Positions 28,447 through 36,749 of a DNA stretch of 64,000 bases are shown here, piece after piece. Source of the stretch: Candidatus Bathyarchaeota archaeon (GTDB lineage Archaea; Thermoproteota; Bathyarchaeia; Bathyarchaeales; Bathycorpusculaceae); contig JAOAIX010000007.1 in assembly GCA_026414485.1 (NCBI GenBank), forward strand, positions 1 to 64,000, in the 5' to 3' direction. The notes under the pieces were generated by a model, which made no database searches, had not been told where the DNA came from, and was given only the letters and a program-made list of their open reading frames with translations. The position numbers and the translations under genes were made by a program. How positions within the stretch are numbered: the first letter of the stretch is position 1; the number at the start of each line of letters is the position of its first letter.

Positions 28447-29520
28447 TTATGCCGCTGTTGTGGGCATTGCTGTTGCGGGGATGCCGAGGCGTTTTTTGAT
28501 TTCTTTAGCAAGTGCTTCTCCGTGGGCTCCGCCGTGGTTGTATGTGATTACATGTTTTGGTGAAGCTTGCTTGACATATTCGAGTAAACCGTTGAAGTCT
28601 GAGTGGTCACTTAATGCAATCATGTACTCTTTTTCGCCTATTCGTCTGCAGGGACTGCGGAATTCTCTGCCGCTGACGCAGATGCGCTCGTTATTCAAGC
28701 CGACGTTGCCGCGGGAGTTTATGTGGTAAAACGCTACGCAGGGAAGATTTTCCTCCAGCAATGTGTGTCCTTCTTTTGTAGTGGAGAGCGTGAGGCATCC
28801 AAGTTTCATGCCGTGTTTTTCGCAGACTTTTGAGATGTTGTAAACTTTTTCCGGCATCACAAAGGGCACTGTAACGTCGGCGTCATGTAGAGTCTGCATA
28901 ACTTCTTGTAGTTTGCCATGGTAACCAAAAACGTAAACTGTGCCTAATTTCAGTCTTTCTTCTATCATAGTCACTAGGAGCTTTCGGATGTCTCCCTCAA
29001 AGGAGCGTTTGCACATCGGGCTGCCGTAGGTGGCTTCAACCACTAAAGTGTCGCAGTCCAGCACGGGGGTGCCGTCGATTTTGAAGTCGCCTGTCCAAAC
29101 GATTTTTTCGCCTTGGGCGTTTTCCAGTAAAACCTGAGCCGCGCCTAAAATGTGCTCTGCTTTGAACAGTGTGATTCGTTCTCCGTCAAAACGAAACGGC
29201 TGGTTGTATCTCAAAGTCTTTATGTGTTTAGCTTTTGATCCAAGTGAGCCCTCCAAGACCTCAATGAGGTCGCGGGTGGCTTCTGTCATAAGAACCTTTC
29301 TGCATTCCTTTAGGCTCCAGCGTAAACCTCCAGTGTGGTCTGCATGGGCGTGTGTTACAACTCTCAGAGGGCGGTTTTCGGCGTAGGCGTCGCAGGCAAC
29401 TGTGTTGCCTAAGAGTACGGCTCCGCGCTGTGTCACTGAAGCCTGCAGTGGTGTGGAGAAAGCTTCAATTTTTTGTTGTGCGTGGCGCAAGCCAGTCGAT
29501 GAGCTCCCGGGGGTTTTCAC
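28447..29520 (-). CDS. Metallo-beta-lactamase-fold RNA nuclease-like protein
   Basis: 357 residues at most. HAHADHTGGLRW is the zinc motif, then HILGAAQVLLE, VEATYGSPMC and SDHSDFNGLLEYV; this is the small, KH-less branch related to mRNA 3'-end processing (COG1236-like) exonucleases. The longest frame overlaps the upstream UPF0201 gene by 56 bases; a GTG at 29436 (just before TQRGAVLLG) would remove the overlap and is a plausible true start. It sits in an RNA-processing cluster. Confidence 0.85.
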   Translation of the reverse strand: MKTPGSSSTGLRHAQQKIEAFSTPLQASVTQRGAVLLGNTVACDAYAENRPLRVVTHAHADHTGGLRWSLKECRKVLMTEATRDLIEVLEGSLGSKAKHIKTLRYNQPFRFDGERITLFKAEHILGAAQVLLENAQGEKIVWTGDFKIDGTPVLDCDTLVVEATYGSPMCKRSFEGDIRKLLVTMIEERLKLGTVYVFGYHGKLQEVMQTLHDADVTVPFVMPEKVYNISKVCEKHGMKLGCLTLSTTKEGHTLLEENLPCVAFYHINSRGNVGLNNERICVSGREFRSPCRRIGEKEYMIALSDHSDFNGLLEYVKQASPKHVITYNHGGAHGEALAKEIKKRLGIPATAMPTTAA

Positions 29521-29872
29521 ATTTTACTGTAATTTTTATGGGTCCAAGTGGAGATTCTGCAACTTCTTCTGAAAAAGAGATGTGGCCTGCGAAGGCGACT
29601 TGTTTGTTTAAGTAAAACGTAATTGTGTTGTTGTTTACGCCTTCAAGTAGCGGCTTTCTTGCGGCGTCGCGGATGCGGTCTTTGCGGAGTAAATTGCGGA
29701 GCGTTGCGAGGGCATCTAGTCCCTCTGCTTGCGCTTGTAATATGCTGCCTTTAAGAGCGGGAGTTATCTGTGTGGGTATGTCTCCGAAAAGGTTCCATAT
29801 TGCCTTCTTAATTTTCTCTTCTGATTCTGTTGGGTTAATTTCTGTTTCTACGTAAACAACTATTTTGTCCAT
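29465..29872 (-). CDS. UPF0201-family RNA-binding protein
   Basis: 135 residues. The family pattern is clear: an acidic start (YVETEINPTESEEKIKKAI), then LRNLLRKDRIRDAARKPLL, then TFYLNKQVAFAGHISF. It is an archaeal protein thought to bind RNA; biochemical role is not settled. Starts 13 bases inside the end of the UPF0200 kinase gene, so the two are coupled. Confidence 0.85.
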   Translation of the reverse strand: MDKIVVYVETEINPTESEEKIKKAIWNLFGDIPTQITPALKGSILQAQAEGLDALATLRNLLRKDRIRDAARKPLLEGVNNNTITFYLNKQVAFAGHISFSEEVAESPLGPIKITVKCENPRELIDWLAPRTTKN

Positions 29873-30438
29873 TTTTCTTCAATCTCCTTCAGTGCCTCTT
29901 TGACTTTTGCTTTGGCGGCTTCTTGGCTGCTTTCGTTGATAATCATGAATTGTGCCATGGCTATGGCGCTTCCTATTCCTACGCTGAGTTCACGCATATC
30001 TCGTTCGTGGAATACGTCCCACGTTTTTGGGTCGTCGCTTCTGCCTCTGTTGGAGAGGCGTTTGAAGCGTGTTTCCGGAGAAGCGTGAATGGCCATCAAG
30101 GTGAACTTTGGAAAATGGGTTCTGAAAACATCTACTTCGTGTAGGCTTCGGATGCCTTCCACAACTACTAGTGAGCTTTTTTTCTGTTCAATTTTTTCGA
30201 TGCATTTTTCGGCGATTACGTTGTTGCCATGTTTAGCCCGGAGTTCAAGCATAACTGCCCCAACGTTTTTTGGGTTTAATTCTAAGCCGCGTTTTGTGGT
30301 TTCCTCGCGGATGACGTCTCCCATTACGACGACGTCGTAGCCCAGTTCATGTGCTGTTTCGACTAGAACTAGTGATTTGCCTGCTCCTGGCATTCCAGTT
30401 AAGCCTACAACTGTTTTGTCTGCGTTCATTATGTACAC
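29860..30438 (-). CDS. UPF0200-family P-loop nucleotide kinase
   Basis: 192 residues. Walker A is GMPGAGKS; VVMGDVIREE, VVEGIRSLHEVDVF, IHASPETRFKRL and NRGRSDDPKTW are diagnostic of the archaeal UPF0200 family, related to dephospho-CoA and adenylate kinases. Substrate unknown. Start GTG 30438 or ATG 30429. First gene of a leftward unit with UPF0201 and the beta-lactamase-fold nuclease; divergent from thpR. Confidence 0.87.
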   Translation of the reverse strand: MYIMNADKTVVGLTGMPGAGKSLVLVETAHELGYDVVVMGDVIREETTKRGLELNPKNVGAVMLELRAKHGNNVIAEKCIEKIEQKKSSLVVVEGIRSLHEVDVFRTHFPKFTLMAIHASPETRFKRLSNRGRSDDPKTWDVFHERDMRELSVGIGSAIAMAQFMIINESSQEAAKAKVKEALKEIEEKWTK

Positions 30439-30524
30439 TTTTATGTTTTAACATTAAGCGGCGTCGAGAATTAAAAGCATTTATGAAGGAAACCTGTTAA
30501 AACTATTGAGGCTGCAGGGGAGAT

Positions 30525-31091
30525 ATGTCGCAGTTTGTACGCGCCTTCTTGGCTTTCGACATCGAAGATGTAGCTGTAAAAAAGAAACTTGAGGATGTGC
30601 AGCTGCGTTTAGCTCAGACAGGTGCTGACCTTAAACTTGTTGAAGCTGAAAACGTCCACATAACTGTTCGTTTCTTAGGCGATGTTGGCGTCGGTGTTGT
30701 TGACAAGGTTTTTGAGCAAATGAAAAAAATCCAGTTTAAACCTTTTGATGTGCAAATTAGCGGTTTAGGAGTTTTCCCGAATCTTAATTTTCCCCGTGTC
30801 GTTTGGGCGGGGATCGCGGGAGGTTCAGTGCAGCTGCAGGATGTTTTCACGCAGCTTGAGCCTCGATTGCGCGCTTTAGGTTTTGTAGCCGACCAAAAAG
30901 GTTTTGCGCCTCACTTGACCATTGCGCGTGTACGTTCGGCTCGCAATAAGTCTCAGTTATCAGATTTCGTATTGAAGAACAGCAGATACGATTTTGGTAG
31001 TGTTAAAGCTGTTTGCCTTAGGTTAAAAAGAAGTGAGTTAACTCCCAGAGGTCCTATTTACTCTACCCTCAGAGAATATTGTCCCATGTAG
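30525..31091 (+). CDS. thpR: RNA 2',3'-cyclic phosphodiesterase (ThpR/LigT)
   Basis: 188 residues with the two H-x-T motifs of the 2H family: HITVRF (~45) and HLTIARV (~130). It opens 2',3'-cyclic phosphates and can join tRNA halves with a 2'-5' bond in vitro. GGGGAGAT lies just before the ATG. The CCA enzyme gene follows 14 bases later. Confidence 0.92.
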   Translation: MSQFVRAFLAFDIEDVAVKKKLEDVQLRLAQTGADLKLVEAENVHITVRFLGDVGVGVVDKVFEQMKKIQFKPFDVQISGLGVFPNLNFPRVVWAGIAGGSVQLQDVFTQLEPRLRALGFVADQKGFAPHLTIARVRSARNKSQLSDFVLKNSRYDFGSVKAVCLRLKRSELTPRGPIYSTLREYCPM

Positions 31092-31105
31092 TGTGTATAT
31101 AGGAA

Positions 31106-32575
31106 ATGCTTATGCCCACGCATAATGAAATGGACGCTGTACTTCAAGAGGTTCTGGAAAAAATTACTCCGACAAAGGCTGATAAAGCCAAAATGGAAGC
31201 TATAGCTAAAAGTCTTGAACAAAAAGTAATCCTTGCCTGCAAGGAATTTGGCGTTGATGCCAAGGTGCGGCTTGAAGGTTCAGTTGCCAAAGATACTTGG
31301 CTCAAAGGAGAACCTGATATTGACGTTTTCATGCGTTTACCCACTTCTGTTTCTCGTGGCGACTTGGGGGTTTTAGGGCTAAAAATTGCAAAAAAAGCCT
31401 TGGAGGATTCCAAACAGCAAATTGAGCGTTTCGCTGAGCACCCCTACCTTGAGGCTTTTGTAGATGGCGTGCGGGTCAACGTTGTACCTTGCTACGATAC
31501 GAAGCCTGTTGAGTGGTTGAGTGCCACTGACAGGACGCCTTTCCACACTGACTACGTAAATGCTCATTTGAACGAAAGATTGCGTGGCGAAGTTAGGTTG
31601 CTTAAGAAATTCATGAAAGGCATCAACGTTTATGGCGCGGAAATTAAGGTGGGCGGGTTTAGCGGTTATCTTTGTGAGCTTTTGGTTTTGTATTACGGGT
31701 CGTTTGTGTCGGTTTTGCAGGCGTTTGCTGAGCACGTGCCCAAGCGTGTCATTGACATGGAAAAGCACTTTGCGGGAAGAGAACGTGAAGTGGCGCGGCT
31801 TTTTCCTGAACCGCTAGTAATAATTGACCCTGTGGATAGGGGGCGTAATGTAGCCTCTGCCGTTCACCCTCAAAGGTTGCATGTGTTTGTGGGTGCAGCC
31901 AGAGAATTTCTAAAACGCCCCAGCAGCCGCTTCTTTTATCCGCAAAAACTCGCATCCTTAGGTTTCGCTGAACTGAAGGTTCAATTTAGCAGTCGCGGTT
32001 CAACTTTTGTCTTTGTGGTCACCGGCGGAGTCAAAGCGGTTCCAGATGTTTTGTGGGGTCAAATCTACAAGTCCCAGCGTGCTCTCCGCAGGTTGCTTGA
32101 ACTTAACGATTTCTCAGTTTTCAGGTCTGACGTTTGGAGCAGCGAGACTGCCGACTGCATAGTTTTTGTGTTTGAGCTTGAGCAGCAGTTTTTGCCTGCC
32201 GTTAAGAAGCATCTTGGTCCGCCGCTGGAGAGGCAAAAAGAATGTGCTGACTTCTTAGCCAAATATTTAGGCGTTTCAAATGTGGTTGCTGGACCCTACC
32301 TTGAAGGCGGCAGATGGGTTGTGCTGTTAAAAAGAAAAGTCACCGACGCCGTAGACCTTTTGAAAACTAAGCTTGTCGGAGGTGGGAAAGAAGTTGGAGT
32401 AGCCGAGCTTATCGCCAAGGCATTGCGGCAAAACTTTAAAGTTTTGGTCGGCGTTGAAGTGGTTGAAGGTTACGTAGCCGGCGATGGTTTTGGGGAGTTT
32501 TTGACGGGATTCCTTTTAGGCAAACCCTTTTGGCTGTCTCCTCAAGAGCGGGTTGATGAAGGAAAGTTAAGCTGA
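31106..32575 (+). CDS. cca: CCA-adding enzyme, class I archaeal
   Basis: 489 residues. The nucleotidyltransferase signature GSVAKDTWLKGEPDIDVF (GS and DxD) is near residue 60, with ARCHCCA-type features following (FSGYLCELLVLYYGSF, DPVDRGRNVASAV). It adds or repairs the 3' CCA of tRNA. It is needed at least for the tRNA-Ile gene in this window, which lacks an encoded CCA. Co-directional with thpR and with tRNA-Gln just downstream. Confidence 0.95.
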   Translation: MLMPTHNEMDAVLQEVLEKITPTKADKAKMEAIAKSLEQKVILACKEFGVDAKVRLEGSVAKDTWLKGEPDIDVFMRLPTSVSRGDLGVLGLKIAKKALEDSKQQIERFAEHPYLEAFVDGVRVNVVPCYDTKPVEWLSATDRTPFHTDYVNAHLNERLRGEVRLLKKFMKGINVYGAEIKVGGFSGYLCELLVLYYGSFVSVLQAFAEHVPKRVIDMEKHFAGREREVARLFPEPLVIIDPVDRGRNVASAVHPQRLHVFVGAAREFLKRPSSRFFYPQKLASLGFAELKVQFSSRGSTFVFVVTGGVKAVPDVLWGQIYKSQRALRRLLELNDFSVFRSDVWSSETADCIVFVFELEQQFLPAVKKHLGPPLERQKECADFLAKYLGVSNVVAGPYLEGGRWVVLLKRKVTDAVDLLKTKLVGGGKEVGVAELIAKALRQNFKVLVGVEVVEGYVAGDGFGEFLTGFLLGKPFWLSPQERVDEGKLS

Positions 32576-32629
32576 ACAGGCAACGTTAAAGTTATAATGT
32601 AGATTTTATCACTTAATGGTACTCTAAGA

Positions 32630-32705
32630 AGCCCGGTGGTGTAGCGGCCAAGCATAGGGGCCTCTGGAGCCCTCGACAAGAGTTCGAATCTCTTCCGGGC
32701 TACCA
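32630..32705 (+). tRNA. tRNA-Gln (CTG)
   Basis: Cloverleaf folds by eye: acceptor AGCCCGG/CCGGGCT, D stem GTGT/GCAT, anticodon stem GGGGC/GCCCT with loop CTCTGGA giving anticodon CTG, T arm AAGAG-TTCGAAT-CTCTT, discriminator A and an encoded CCA (32703-32705). No intron. This tRNA would be charged by GluRS and corrected by the GatD/GatE enzyme encoded in this window. Confidence 0.93.
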
Positions 32706-32735
32706 CCCTCTAGAGTGTGATTTATACTTTTCAAC

Positions 32736-32867
32736 ATGGCGAACAAGGGGTTTGCCATTTTCCTCAGAGAAAACAGCGTGGAAGACATTCTAGAACAAGC
32801 CACAGACACCCAATCAGCACTGATCTTACTGGCACTTCTGAACCCAGTCGCGCAAGAAAAAGAATAA
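32736..32867 (+). CDS. Possible 43-residue small protein
   Basis: An ATG frame between tRNA-Gln and the convergent vapC encodes 43 residues beginning MANKGFAIFLRENS and containing a short leucine-rich helix (ALILLALLNP). Composition is protein-like, but TTTATACT sits only ~14 bases before the ATG, too close for a leaderless start, and no ribosome binding site is evident. Read-through from the tRNA promoter would be required. Confidence 0.25.
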   Translation: MANKGFAIFLRENSVEDILEQATDTQSALILLALLNPVAQEKE

Positions 32868-32895
32868 CCACCTTTCACACTCAAAACGTCAAAAC

Positions 32896-33339
32896 TCACT
32901 TAGCCTCTAGTATTCCAAGAAACTCGCTCACTGATAATATCCGAGTTTTCTTATAACCGCCTATTTTGAGCAGGTGCCTATCTCCGCTGACAATGTACTC
33001 TGCACCTGCCGCCAAGGCGCACTCGATAAACTTGTCATCTGCCTGGTGCTCCACAACAACACTAACGCGCTTAGATACCTCAGCGAACCTGACAATTTTG
33101 AGCACAGCTTCAACAAGGTCTTTGTGACTCAAACCCGCAGCTTGATACACCTTTCTAAGCTTAGGATAGTTCAAAACTTGACTAATTTCTCCAATGATCT
33201 CCTCAGACGCTAAAATGGCAACTTTGCCTTCTTCAGCCGCCTTTACGATTTCGGCAGGTTTTCCGCTCCAAAGCAAAGCGGAAACCCAAACGTTAACGTC
33301 AAGAACTACTCTGGGCACGCGCTTCCTCGATGAAGGCAC
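32896..33339 (-). CDS. vapC: PIN-domain ribonuclease toxin (VapC-like, COG1569)
   Basis: 147 residues. PIN acidic residues: Asp in VVLDVNVWVSALL, Glu in SEEIIGEISQVL, Asp pairs in ADDKFIECALAAGAEYIVSGD-type segment (DDKF and SGDRHLL). Expected to cleave RNA unless held by the antitoxin. GGAGG six bases before the GTG at 33339 supports that start; a second in-frame GTG at 33318 gives the more usual N-terminus. The gene overlaps the AbrB-type antitoxin upstream. Confidence 0.87.
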   Translation of the reverse strand: MPSSRKRVPRVVLDVNVWVSALLWSGKPAEIVKAAEEGKVAILASEEIIGEISQVLNYPKLRKVYQAAGLSHKDLVEAVLKIVRFAEVSKRVSVVVEHQADDKFIECALAAGAEYIVSGDRHLLKIGGYKKTRILSVSEFLGILEAK

Positions 33340-33559
33340 CGATGTCCTCCTCCGAAAGCCCCAACTGCCGAACCTTGCTCCAAACTGGCTTCATGGCGTC
33401 TTCAAAAGACTTATCCACAATCTTCTTGAGCACAACTGTGTCGTCAATGGCTATGGCTAAGATTTTTTCGCCCTTCTTTAGGCTGGCTGCCCTGCGCACG
33501 TTAGCCGGGATGACCACTTGACCTTTGGAGGAAACCTTGGTTGTTGACGCTTCAACCAC
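33299..33559 (-). CDS. vapB: AbrB/MazE-type antitoxin (VapB)
   Basis: The swapped-hairpin DNA-binding motif TKVSSKGQVVIPANVRRA with LKKGEKI is unmistakable; the helical tail (SFEDAMKPVWSKVRQLG) would wrap the toxin. An ATG at 33586 gives 95 residues, but it lies inside a palindrome and only a few bases from the TATA element, so the GTG at 33559 (86 residues, VEASTTKVSSKG start) is preferred. Overlaps vapC by about 41 bases. Confidence 0.85.
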   Translation of the reverse strand: MVEASTTKVSSKGQVVIPANVRRAASLKKGEKILAIAIDDTVVLKKIVDKSFEDAMKPVWSKVRQLGLSEEDIGAFIEEARAQSSS

Positions 33560-33575
33560 GCTCTCACCACCAAAC

Positions 33576-33600
33576 AGTAAGAACATTCTTACTTATAACC
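33576..33600 (-). promoter_or_regulatory. vapBC promoter with perfect palindrome
   Basis: AGTAAGAA-CA-TTCTTACT (33576-33593) is a perfect 8-base-arm palindrome directly next to GGTTATAAG (minus strand, 33592-33600), a TATA box. With initiation near 33570 the palindrome would lie between TATA and start site, the usual place for a VapBC-bound repressor site. Confidence 0.55.
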
Positions 33601-33708
33601 TTAATGCAAACCACCTCACAAAAAGCACCAAACCGCCAAAAACACACAAAAACATCAAAACCCAACAACCAGAGAAGACGCTATACTGAAGTTTTAACAG
33701 ATTTGCCT

Positions 33709-33767
33709 AGTTTCCTTGCAAGCCCCAGCAAGGAAACTCCGAATAGGGGTCTCAAGGAGTTTCCTTG
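33709..33767. repeat. Hairpin plus repeated AGTTTCCTTG element
   Basis: AGTTTCCTTGC (33709-33719) and GCAAGGAAACT (33728-33738) form a perfect 11-base stem with an 8-base loop. Twenty bases on, CAAGGA-GTT-TCCTTG (33753-33767) is a second small palindrome and repeats AGTTTCCTTG directly. Not followed by a T run, so not an obvious terminator. It lies at the edge of decayed coding sequence and may be a remnant of a mobile repeat or a regulatory site. Confidence 0.5.
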
Positions 33768-33784
33768 AAAGCGACAGATAATTT

Positions 33785-34031
33785 TTGAATTCTCGCTGCA
33801 ACATAGTCTCAGGTGAAATCGCATTGGTTAATCTTGTTGATGATTGGGAAGCGCTGGAGGAGTACGCAGGCGAAAAGCAAGGCTTCTACCAGCTCTTAGG
33901 CGTGGACGGCACCATAGAAATCCAAGACGGCATAGTATGCGTTGGCAAACGTGCTGGTGCCCTTTACCTTCGGCGCTGTATCTGTTTTTGTAGTTATCTA
34001 TTATTGTTTTTTCCTCGAAGGCTTCCATTAA
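33785..34031 (+). pseudogene. Decayed coding fragment, possibly a membrane protein
   Basis: From the TTG at 33785 the frame reads as plausible protein (LVNLVDDWEALEEYAGEKQ, GVDGTIEIQDGIVCVGK) up to about 33950, then turns into unlikely sequence. A shift there to another frame gives ANVLVPFTFGAVSVFVVIYY, a good transmembrane helix, ending at the TAA at 34029-34031. This suggests one gene interrupted by a frameshift, or remnants. No family recognised. Confidence 0.3.
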
Positions 34032-34123
34032 TTTTTAGGTGAAACCTCAAGCTTGAAATCACCAGCAAAATACACTCTCATGCTGCCCTTGCCCTCGTCG
34101 CATGTTTTGATGAACCAAAGATT
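34028..34123 (-). pseudogene. Possible C-terminal gene remnant on the minus strand
   Basis: The minus strand encodes a protein-like tail (LWFIKTCDEGKGSMRVYFAG, then a short end) stopping at 34028. Its upstream part would lie over the promoter of the flavodoxin gene, so no complete gene is possible here. Could be chance. Confidence 0.2.
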
Positions 34124-34153
34124 ATTTAAGAGAAACAAAACAGATAGCCAACT

Positions 34154-34558
34154 ATGAAACCCTGTATAGTGTACTTTTCAAGAACTGGAAACACTAAGCG
34201 CATGGCAGAAGCCATTGCTGAATTAACAAAAGCGCCCATGTTTGACCTCACCTCTTCCGACCCCTCAGTTGTAGCAAACTATGACTTTCTCTTCATAGGC
34301 ACGCCCGTGGAGGGTTTTAGACCCGCAAAAGAAACCATGAAATTCGTTGAGCGCCTGCCCAACGCTGAAGGAAAGAAAACTGTTTTGTTCTGCACCTACA
34401 TGCTCTTTAAAGGCGTTACATTTAGCACCTTGGAGAAAGCGCTTACAAATAAAGGCTACAAGTGCATCTTGAAAGTTTCAAAGAAAGGCTTAAGACCAAA
34501 CAAACCGGCAGATTTTTCACAGTGTATAGATGAAATCAAAAAAGCCCTCATGAAGTAA
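34154..34558 (+). CDS. Flavodoxin-fold protein
   Basis: 134 residues. The FMN phosphate loop FSRTGNTKRMAEAIA follows the first strand, and GTPVEGFRPAKETMKFVERL marks the second flavin loop. Probably a low-potential electron carrier; partner unknown. GATTATTTAAGAG (34120-34132) supplies a TATA box ~30 bases before the ATG. Confidence 0.87.
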   Translation: MKPCIVYFSRTGNTKRMAEAIAELTKAPMFDLTSSDPSVVANYDFLFIGTPVEGFRPAKETMKFVERLPNAEGKKTVLFCTYMLFKGVTFSTLEKALTNKGYKCILKVSKKGLRPNKPADFSQCIDEIKKALMK

Positions 34559-34661
34559 CCTGAAAATTACCTACACGCACTCTTTTTTGCTACCGAGCTC
34601 AAGAGGAGCCTCATTTAAAAAACGCTTATAGCCTTGCGCAGACAATATCCCACGATGTAAA

Positions 34662-34886
34662 ATGTCCATCGAAGGGTTCACTGAGTACAAAGCAAGAGAA
34701 TTCTGTAACGACGTAAAATGCCCTGTCCAACAAACACTAAATGCTCTGAAAGACAAGCCTGACGCCTACGAATTAATCAGGCAAACCTGCCGCACCGCAT
34801 GCCGTTACTCTACATGGCAGTTTCACCATTGGCTTATCGAAAAAGGTTATCTAATTGTAAAGCCAAAAGAGACCACGGAGCGATAA
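34662..34886 (+). CDS. Small cysteine-containing protein upstream of the LsrF-like gene
   Basis: 74 residues with paired cysteines: FCNDVKCPVQ and CRTACRYS (C-x4-C, C-x3-C), enough for a metal site, and ends HHWLIEKGYLIVKP. The compact pattern looks like a conserved small archaeal/bacterial protein, not a chance frame. CTTATAG near 34625 is a likely TATA box. Its TAA is two bases before the ATG of the next gene, indicating one transcription unit. Confidence 0.65.
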   Translation: MSIEGFTEYKAREFCNDVKCPVQQTLNALKDKPDAYELIRQTCRTACRYSTWQFHHWLIEKGYLIVKPKETTER

Positions 34887-34888
34887 AA

Positions 34889-35686
34889 ATGGACTGGGGA
34901 ATGAAAAACCGATTATCCCAACTAATCCAAAAAGACGGAAAAGCCCTTTTCTTGCCGATTGACCATGGTTACTTCCAAGGACCAACACACCGTTTAGAAA
35001 AACCAGGCGAAACCATAAAGCCAATTTGGCAATACGCCGACGCCCTCATGATGACCCGCGGCGTTTTAAGAAACTGCATCGACCCTGCAATTTCTAAACC
35101 TATAATCCTGAGAGTCTCAGGAGCAACAACAGTCGTCGGAGAAGACCTTGCCAACGAAAACCTCGTAACATCCATCCAAGAAATCATACGCCTCAACGCC
35201 AGCGCCGCCTCAATGTCCGTCTTCATCGGCAGCAAATACGAACACCAAACCCTCTCCAACCTAGCCAAACTCGTAGACCAATGCGAAGACTACGGCATCC
35301 CCGTCATGGCAGTCACCGCAGTCGGAAGAGAACTGGAAAAACGTGAAGCTAGATTCCTAGCACTAAGCTGCAGAGTAGCCGCAGAACTAGGCGCACGTGT
35401 AGTAAAAACATACTACTGTAAAGAAAAATTCGAAAAAGTTGTAGACGGCTGTCCAGTCCCCGTCGTGATCGCCGGTGGACCCAAAACAGAAACCCAACAA
35501 GAAGTCTTCGACTTCGTTTACGACGGGATCCAAAAAGGCGCCATCGGAGTAAACTTGGGCAGAAACATCTGGCAAACCGAACACCCCGTAGCAGCCATAC
35601 GAGCCATACGCGCAATCATCCACGAAAACTTTGACGCAAAAGAAGCCAACAACCTCTACGAGCAAATAAAAGCTGAAAAACCCTAA
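34889..35686 (+). CDS. LsrF/DhnA-type class I aldolase or thiolase
   Basis: 265 residues from the ATG at 34889, preceded by GGAGCG. The protein follows LsrF (3-hydroxy-5-phosphonooxypentane-2,4-dione thiolase) almost throughout: FLPIDHGYFQGPTHRLEKPG, LRVSGATTVVGEDLANE, SVFIGSKYEHQTL, VMAVTAVGRELEKREARF, VVKTYYC (Schiff-base Lys), VVIAGGPKTE, GVNLGRNIWQTEHPV. In enterobacteria LsrF degrades phospho-AI-2. Related archaeal enzymes act as fructose-bisphosphate aldolase or in aromatic-acid synthesis (ADH synthase), so the substrate here is open. No other lsr gene is nearby. Confidence 0.85.
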   Translation: MDWGMKNRLSQLIQKDGKALFLPIDHGYFQGPTHRLEKPGETIKPIWQYADALMMTRGVLRNCIDPAISKPIILRVSGATTVVGEDLANENLVTSIQEIIRLNASAASMSVFIGSKYEHQTLSNLAKLVDQCEDYGIPVMAVTAVGRELEKREARFLALSCRVAAELGARVVKTYYCKEKFEKVVDGCPVPVVIAGGPKTETQQEVFDFVYDGIQKGAIGVNLGRNIWQTEHPVAAIRAIRAIIHENFDAKEANNLYEQIKAEKP

Positions 35687-35720
35687 AGCCTTCCTTTTCT
35701 CTTTTTGCTCTGGTGATTTT

Positions 35721-36749
35721 TTGCTCGTTGCCATGTACTACAACAACAACGACGTCCGAATACAAGAGGTGCCCACACCCCAAATAAGCGACGACGAGTT
35801 GCTGTTGAAAGTTATGGCTTCAGGAATCTGCGGCAGCGACGTCACAGAATGGTACCGTGTCCCCAAAGCACCCAAAGTTTTAGGCCACGAAGCCACAGGC
35901 ATAATCGCCCAAGTCGGCAAAAACGTCACCAAATACAAAGTTGGCGACCGAGTTTTCGTTTCACACCACGTGCCCTGCAACAAATGCCGCTACTGCCTAA
36001 GAGGTCATCACACCGCCTGCGAAACCCTACACACCACAAACTACTACCCAGGCGGCTTTGCCCAATTCATACAAGTACCAAAAATCAACATTGAAAGCGG
36101 CGTGTATAAACTTCCAGACGACATGTCTTTTGAAGAAGGCACCTTTATTGAACCTTTAGCCTGCGTCATCCGAGGGCAACGTCTTGCAGCAGTCAAAAAA
36201 GACGAAACCGTACTAATAATCGGCGGTGGACTCGCCGGTATCCTGCATACCCAACTTGCAAAAAACAAAGGCGTAACCAACATCATAGTAGTTGACGTGA
36301 ACCCCTCCAGATTAAAATTAGCCGAAAAATTCGGTGCTAACCACACAATCCCCGCCACAGAAAACTTGCCGCAAAAACTCAAAGAAATAAACAGTAACCG
36401 CCTAGCTGACCAAGTGATAGTCTGCAGCGGAGCAACAGCCGCATCCTTAAACGCTCTGAGCTGCGTAGACAAAGGCGGAACCATCCTCTTTTTCGCCGTC
36501 CCTGACCCTACAGTGAAAATCCCCCTGCCCATAACCGACTTTTGGAGAAACGAAATCACCCTAAAAACAAGCTACGGCGCCGCGCCACAAGACCTAGAAG
36601 AATCCCTCTCTCTTTTAGCTGCCAAGAAACTAAACGTCCTAGACATGATCACGCACCGCCTTAGCCTCCAACAAGCTGCCGAAGGCTTCAAACTTGTAGC
36701 CACAGCAGGCGAATCCCTCAAAGTAATTTTGGAACCCAACAGACCCTAA
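35721..36749 (+). CDS. Zinc-dependent medium-chain dehydrogenase
   Basis: 342 residues from a TTG. Catalytic zinc site: SGICGSDVTEW and GHEATG; structural zinc CNKCRYCLRGHHTAC (four Cys); GEE-type EEGTFIEPLAC; NAD-binding LIIGGGLAGILH. Similar to sorbitol/threonine dehydrogenases. 34 bases after the LsrF-like gene in the same direction, suggesting a joint pathway on a phosphorylated or polyol substrate. Confidence 0.88.
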   Translation: MLVAMYYNNNDVRIQEVPTPQISDDELLLKVMASGICGSDVTEWYRVPKAPKVLGHEATGIIAQVGKNVTKYKVGDRVFVSHHVPCNKCRYCLRGHHTACETLHTTNYYPGGFAQFIQVPKINIESGVYKLPDDMSFEEGTFIEPLACVIRGQRLAAVKKDETVLIIGGGLAGILHTQLAKNKGVTNIIVVDVNPSRLKLAEKFGANHTIPATENLPQKLKEINSNRLADQVIVCSGATAASLNALSCVDKGGTILFFAVPDPTVKIPLPITDFWRNEITLKTSYGAAPQDLEESLSLLAAKKLNVLDMITHRLSLQQAAEGFKLVATAGESLKVILEPNRP

